From CAVOHU01 sp963843385 (GTDB lineage Bacteria; Acidobacteriota; Vicinamibacteria; Vicinamibacterales; JAKQTR01), in contig CAWJJY010000007.1 of assembly GCA_963843385.1 (NCBI GenBank), forward strand, positions 372,001-436,000: 64,000 nucleotides of DNA, read 5' to 3'. Position 1 is the first letter of the stretch. Each line of letters opens with the position of its first letter. Positions 59,959 to 64,000 of the stretch are shown here, piece after piece. The translations under genes were made by a program, and so were the position numbers. Below the pieces are notes generated by a model that was not told the DNA's origin, searched no databases, and worked only from the letters and a program-made list of their open reading frames with translations.

Positions 59959-60720
59959 ATGGTCGTTCGCACGATTGCTCGTCCGCTTGCTCTAGTGGTC
60001 CTCCTGGCGGCGTGGACCACGATGAATGTGGCGTGTTCTCCGGTCGTGCAGCCTCGGTTGACGACCGGCGCTCAGCCCGTCACCCGAATCGTGTTCGTCG
60101 GCGACTCGCTGGTTCGCCGGTCGGAAGCCGATCACGCCATGCTCGCCGCCGTCCGCAGAGAGCTTGCGCGGCGCCATCCGTCCCTGAACCTGGAGGTTGT
60201 TGATGCGAGCGTGAATGGCGACCGCATCGCCGACATCTCTGACCGGCTGGACAGTGACGTCCTGTTCCTGCACCCGGCAGCCGTCGTCCTCTACTTCGAC
60301 AGCGACGTGAGCAACGTTGACGACGTGCGGATGTCCGAATCGGAGCGGCGCGCCGTCCGCGCGGCCTATGAGCGCGACCTGCGAGACGTCCTCACCCGGC
60401 TGGTTGCGGCCGGGGTGCGTGTGTTCCTGAGCGGGCCGACCGTCATCGGCGAGCGGCCGCGTGGGCTCAATGGAAAGGACCCGCAACTCGACGCCTATCG
60501 CCGCATGAACCGGCGGATCGCCTCTTCGCTCAAAGTCGCCTACATCGATACCCGGCGCCTGTTCTTCGCCAAGCGCCCGGCCGGGGCGTCTCCCACCCTG
60601 GATCGCGGCCTGCTGACTGAAGACGGCGAACATCTGAATCAGCACGGGGCCGACGTCGCAGGGGATCTGTTCGTCCGTTCGCTCGATGCGTGGCTGGGGA
60701 CCCTGTCGTTCATTCCGTGA
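59959..60720 (+). CDS. SGNH/GDSL-family lipoprotein hydrolase
   Basis: The product is a 253-residue lipoprotein (lipobox MNVAC, C26). Block I FVGDSLVRR has the nucleophile S50, the middle VDASVNGDRIADIS corresponds to the glycine block, and DGEHLNQHG has D222 and H225 of block V, so the SGNH triad is complete. It would act as an esterase or acetyl-hydrolase on the periplasmic side of a membrane. It is unrelated in sequence to the lipoprotein at 0.8 kb apart from the fold. A shared terminator separates it from the convergent surface protein gene. Confidence 0.87.
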   Translation: MVVRTIARPLALVVLLAAWTTMNVACSPVVQPRLTTGAQPVTRIVFVGDSLVRRSEADHAMLAAVRRELARRHPSLNLEVVDASVNGDRIADISDRLDSDVLFLHPAAVVLYFDSDVSNVDDVRMSESERRAVRAAYERDLRDVLTRLVAAGVRVFLSGPTVIGERPRGLNGKDPQLDAYRRMNRRIASSLKVAYIDTRRLFFAKRPAGASPTLDRGLLTEDGEHLNQHGADVAGDLFVRSLDAWLGTLSFIP

Positions 60721-60895
60721 GCGCAGTGCTCTTTCTGCGACGCAAACCGGCCTGGCGCTGGCACGTGACACGCCGATTGGCGAAGGGAGTCCGGGCGCTG
60801 GGGGGCTCAGGTCGACGGGTGTGGCATGCATCGGTCCGGCTGGATGACTCGGACGAGGTAGGCTTTGAGGAAGGGACTTTCTTGCCGACGAGAAA

Positions 60896-60932
60896 CGGGC
60901 GGAGGAGGCCGGCGAACGGCGTCCTCCGCCCG
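60896..60932. terminator. Bidirectional terminator hairpin between convergent genes
   Basis: An 11-base perfect stem CGGGCGGAGGA / TCCTCCGCCCG with a 15-base loop lies 175 bases after the SGNH gene and 20 bases after the surface protein gene stop in its reading direction. No T-run follows on either strand. Confidence 0.6.
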
Positions 60933-60952
60933 GTTGGTGTTACAGCGCGCAG

Positions 60953-63571
60953 TTACTGAATGCGCGTGATACTCGATGTCTTCGTGCCACCGAGGCTCGA
61001 CGTGACGGTGACGTTCGGAGGCAGCGGAACGCCCAGCACATCAGCCGACGGCACGCCGGCGACCAGCACCATGGGGACGCTGACGATCTTCCCGGTCGCG
61101 GTGTTGAGGAACGTCAGGGTCAACTGAGCCGCCGCCTGGTTCGAGGTTGCCGTCACCTTCAGTCGTGACTGGCTGATGCGGTACACCGCCGACGTGATCT
61201 GGACGGTATCCGGTGTCACGACAGTAATCGTGACGATTGAGGTCGTGCTCAAGTATCCGTTGCTCACCGAGAGCAGGAACCCGAGCGCCCCCGCGTTGCC
61301 TGGCGCTCTGAACGTCGGCTTCACGGTCGTGGCCCCGTTCAACGCGACCCCGGCGCCCGACACCTGTGACCACGTGTAGGTCAGCGGTAACCCGTTCGGA
61401 TCCGAGCTGAGCGATCCATCCAGGGTGACCACGGCGGTGTTCACCAGCACCGACTGCGGCGGGCCCGCGTTGGCGAGTGGCGCCAGCACCGGGTTCACGG
61501 TGATCGTCACGCTGGCGAGCGAAACGAGACCAGCCGAATTGGTCACCGTCAGGCCGAAGGCGATCGCCACCGGCGCTCCAGTCGTGTTGATCGGGGCCGC
61601 GAAGATCGGCGTCGCCGAGGCTGCGTTGGACAGCACCGCTGCCGAGAGGCCTCCGGTTTGCGTCTGCGCCCACGCGTAGGTGAGCGTGAGCGGCGGCGTA
61701 TTCGGATCGGAGCTGGCCGACCCGTTCAGTGTCACCAGCACGCCGGACCCCGCCGTCTGCGCGGCGCCCGCGTCGGCGACTGGCGGAAGCGTCGGGGCGT
61801 TCAGCTGCGGATTCACGATGATGTTGACGGTGTCGCTCGCCGAGCCCACCGCGTTGGTCACCGTCAGTTGGAAGGTGAGCGTCTGGGCGAGGTTGGACCC
61901 CCCGGGCGCCACGAACGTGGGTTCCGCACTCGACGCACTGGACAGGACCACGGCGGCGCCGGCTGTCTGGACCCATGCGAAGGTCAGCGCTCCGCCGTTG
62001 GGATCCGAACTCAGCGTGCCATTCAGCAGGACCGTGTCTCCCGCGGTGACGGTCTCGTCCTGGCCGGCGTTCGCAAGCGGTAGAACCGGAACACCGCCAG
62101 CTCCCGGAGGCGCAACCGCGCCCGGCCACGGAACCAGCTGTCCGACGACGGGCCCGGTGCCATTGAGGGGCCCTGAGCCCTGTGCCAGGAACGGGAAGGT
62201 CTCGAGGTTCTCCGGGACGGGCGGACCACCAATGCCCAGATTCTCCGGGAAGATGAACTCGAAGACCGGTGCACGATACTGCCCCGTGATCAGCCCGTTG
62301 GCGAGCACCAGCTGGCCCCCCTCGCTCGAGGCTCTCAGTTCACGGCTGGGAGGCAGGAAGAACCCTGCCTTGCCGGGCCGGAAACGCCACCGGCCCATGA
62401 CGGCTCCGGTCGGCGGGCCCTGATCGACCGGCACGACGACAGGCAACTGGTTGCTGTCAATCCATGGCCGATCGGTCGTGGCGCCCGTCGTCGGATCTAC
62501 ATCAATGGCCAGGATGTGAATTGGCATCGAAGCATCGGTCGTAAATCCCTCGACGCGTGTCCGGGTCGTGGCTTCGGCAGCCGCGCCGGGAACCGAGCCG
62601 CCGCCGACGCCCTGGAGCATCACGTCGATGCCTACGTAGACTGGCTGGGTACCCGACGTCGTGTAGGCCCCGATATTCGCGATGACGGTATTCGCGGAGA
62701 AGTAGCTCCCTCTTGCGTCCTGCATCAGGATGCCGTTGAAGTCAACGTAGTCCCCGATCTCGAAAGGGATCATCAACTGCGGATCCCGAGGGTCTGCAGC
62801 CGTTGGCGCCGCGGGCATCGTGAAGGTGGTCATGTACGCGCCGGTCGCAGGATCGATCGTCCGATTGAACTGCGGGCACGCGGCATCGGCCTGGACGTGC
62901 GGATCGAACCGCGGCAGGCACATGGGGTAGCCGGTTTCCGCCCGAACGGTCGGGTTGTCTTCGTCGATCGTGAACCGGACATCCGGAGACTTGGCGGGGC
63001 CGAACCGGCCGATCGGATCGTTGATCTGGACGCGGCTGCCGCTGTTCGGATCGCCAATCGTCCCGCCGACGCGCATCTCGCCGTTTGCGTAGTCGATGTA
63101 GTTGATGAACCCTTCACCGACCATCAGCGAATGCTGCGAGATGAAGATCAACCCGGCGATGTACGAGTCGCCCACGCGGTTGCCCTGCGCGTGAATCTCG
63201 TAGTTGTTCGCGGGCTTCGGCAGATCGGCGATCGCCAGGCCGGTCTGGCTCGGGCCGTACGGGCTCGGGGCCAGCGCGAAGAGCTGCTGCCAGGTCAGCG
63301 CGGCTGCCGGCATCTGCAGGATCGTGTTGCGCGGAACGATGATCGTGTGACCGTTCACCGTGACGGTCCCGCCGGCGAGTACGTCACCCGGCGCATCCAG
63401 CGTCGCGGCCTGGATGAAGCCGGTGATGTCGAACGGCGACGCCGGTTGGAGGGGAAGCTGCGCGCTGGCGTTCGCCGCCAGGCACATGATCCCGACCCAG
63501 AGCGCGGTCGCGATGACCCCTTTGTGCGACCCGTGCACACGCGCTCCTCTGAACACACTTCGGCAGAGCAT
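60953..63571 (-). CDS. Large exported surface protein with PKD/K319L-like repeats
   Basis: The product is 872 residues. A signal peptide (ending AANASAQ, about residue 38) precedes an N-terminal domain of some 470 residues containing GYPMCLPRFDP and IDVDPTTGATTDRPW. Three Ig-like beta-sandwich repeats follow (about 510-790), each beginning LANAGQDETV-, VADAGAAQTA- or LANAGPPQSV-like and containing a GSxSSDPNG core, as in PKD/K319L domains. A C-terminal domain of about 80 residues ends the protein. No sortase, PEP-CTERM or type 9 signal is seen. The N-terminal domain recalls a family I know mainly from fungal proteins. The role may be adhesion or an enzyme of unknown type. Confidence 0.75.
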   Translation of the reverse strand: MLCRSVFRGARVHGSHKGVIATALWVGIMCLAANASAQLPLQPASPFDITGFIQAATLDAPGDVLAGGTVTVNGHTIIVPRNTILQMPAAALTWQQLFALAPSPYGPSQTGLAIADLPKPANNYEIHAQGNRVGDSYIAGLIFISQHSLMVGEGFINYIDYANGEMRVGGTIGDPNSGSRVQINDPIGRFGPAKSPDVRFTIDEDNPTVRAETGYPMCLPRFDPHVQADAACPQFNRTIDPATGAYMTTFTMPAAPTAADPRDPQLMIPFEIGDYVDFNGILMQDARGSYFSANTVIANIGAYTTSGTQPVYVGIDVMLQGVGGGSVPGAAAEATTRTRVEGFTTDASMPIHILAIDVDPTTGATTDRPWIDSNQLPVVVPVDQGPPTGAVMGRWRFRPGKAGFFLPPSRELRASSEGGQLVLANGLITGQYRAPVFEFIFPENLGIGGPPVPENLETFPFLAQGSGPLNGTGPVVGQLVPWPGAVAPPGAGGVPVLPLANAGQDETVTAGDTVLLNGTLSSDPNGGALTFAWVQTAGAAVVLSSASSAEPTFVAPGGSNLAQTLTFQLTVTNAVGSASDTVNIIVNPQLNAPTLPPVADAGAAQTAGSGVLVTLNGSASSDPNTPPLTLTYAWAQTQTGGLSAAVLSNAASATPIFAAPINTTGAPVAIAFGLTVTNSAGLVSLASVTITVNPVLAPLANAGPPQSVLVNTAVVTLDGSLSSDPNGLPLTYTWSQVSGAGVALNGATTVKPTFRAPGNAGALGFLLSVSNGYLSTTSIVTITVVTPDTVQITSAVYRISQSRLKVTATSNQAAAQLTLTFLNTATGKIVSVPMVLVAGVPSADVLGVPLPPNVTVTSSLGGTKTSSITRIQ

Positions 63572-64000
63572 TGGAGTGTCCCGCTTTCAAATGGTGAGGG
63601 TGAGGAGGACTGGGTGCGGACACGGCACCACGTCGACGCCGCAGTGGCCTCTGCGAGCAATCCTCCTCGTCGCTCGCGTCCTACCACCCCCGGGCCTTCA
63701 GTTGGCCGGTCATCACTCGACAGTGCGATAGGACGCGCCCGACAGCGACGAAGTTGTCATCTCGCACTGCATGGTGCGTGCCGACCGCGTCGGCGGAGCC
63801 GCGTGCTTCAAAAAGCGCCCAGTTTTCAGAGTGGAGTCATCAGGTATTGTCTGCCGCGTCGGATCGGGGAGCGAAAGAACGCCAACGAGATTTTCGCGGC
63901 TCGAAAAGCAGTTTTCAAATCTTGGAAAACGATCGGACGAAAATCGGCGACCCGCGCGCCGCGAGAAGAGTCGCGTCGGCGTGCTTGTTGGGCGAGAGTG
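63572..64000. other. Intergenic end of window upstream of the surface protein gene
   Basis: These 429 bases contain no convincing gene on either strand. The last 200 bases are visibly richer in A and T than the rest of the window. GTTTTC and GAAAAC form an inverted repeat at 63911-63930 with an 8-base loop. The promoter of the surface protein gene should be here, but no hexamer pair was convincing. Confidence 0.45.

Noticed and set aside
1..64000. tRNA, rRNA, insertion sequences or prophage genes
   Set aside because: No cloverleaf with a proper T-arm, rRNA segment, transposase motif, integrase or phage structural gene was found by reading.

Overview
The window is high-GC bacterial chromosome with dense, short operons on both strands. 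The gene mix suggests an acidobacterium, most likely of the Vicinamibacteria group. It includes a YpdA-type reductase, secreted lipoprotein hydrolases, ECF sigma/anti-sigma pairs, a DUF4097 protein, an M20 amidohydrolase with a signal peptide, a zincin-propeller-barrel protein, a group 3b [NiFe] hydrogenase and archaeal-style indolepyruvate oxidoreductase. This placement is an inference from gene families; no rRNA or tRNA gene was seen.

Layout. 1-8.3 kb: the end of an isopropylmalate-dehydrogenase-like gene, a secreted SGNH-like lipoprotein between two heptamer repeat arrays, folE, a ypdA-type reductase, a LON-domain protein, a glycerophosphodiesterase, a serine/threonine dehydratase and a family 5 uracil-DNA glycosylase. 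8.4-13 kb (minus): lipA-pdhA-pdhB-pdhC, which makes pyruvate dehydrogenase and the lipoyl synthase it needs. 13.4-21.2 kb: a beta-lactamase-fold hydrolase, then an envelope module on the minus strand: porin-like protein, cupredoxin, histidine kinase, sigma54 response regulator, and behind a good sigma54 promoter a CuA-domain protein and a DUF5777 barrel. 21.3-23.4 kb: an IclR regulator followed by ferredoxin-nuoB-nuoI. 23.5-31.4 kb: a TPR/aspartic protease, a thioesterase, a large outer-membrane zincin-propeller-barrel protein, an ECF sigma/anti-sigma pair and a TlpA thioredoxin. 31.4-33.6 kb: an SPFH protein and a ribbon-helix-helix protein behind a promoter built of three palindromic octamers, then two small genes.

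33.6-39.8 kb (minus): iorA-iorB-ADP-forming acyl-CoA synthetase-transglutaminase-like gene, which would turn aryl pyruvates into aryl-acids with ATP gain, and a CusF-SCO lipoprotein. 40-49 kb: an RRM protein, a YheT-type hydrolase, an AbgB-like amidohydrolase, two polytopic membrane proteins and a DinB protein. 49.6-54.7 kb: a compact hydrogenase operon (beta, cNMP-binding protein, gamma, small, large, maturation protease). 54.8-58.7 kb: ECF sigma/anti-sigma/DUF4097 divergent from a protein with eleven 29-residue repeats. 58.9-63.6 kb: a gene that has lost its 5' end, an SGNH lipoprotein and a large PKD-like surface protein.

Themes are redox and energy metabolism (pyruvate dehydrogenase, IOR/ACD, hydrogenase, Nuo subunits, copper proteins) and envelope biology. 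A dispersed GGCTSGN heptamer repeat sits in many intergenic gaps and creates long spurious open frames. The best candidates for an undescribed system are the self-contained sigma54/copper envelope module (14.3-21.2 kb) and the SPFH/RHH operon with its triple-octamer promoter (31.5-32.6 kb).
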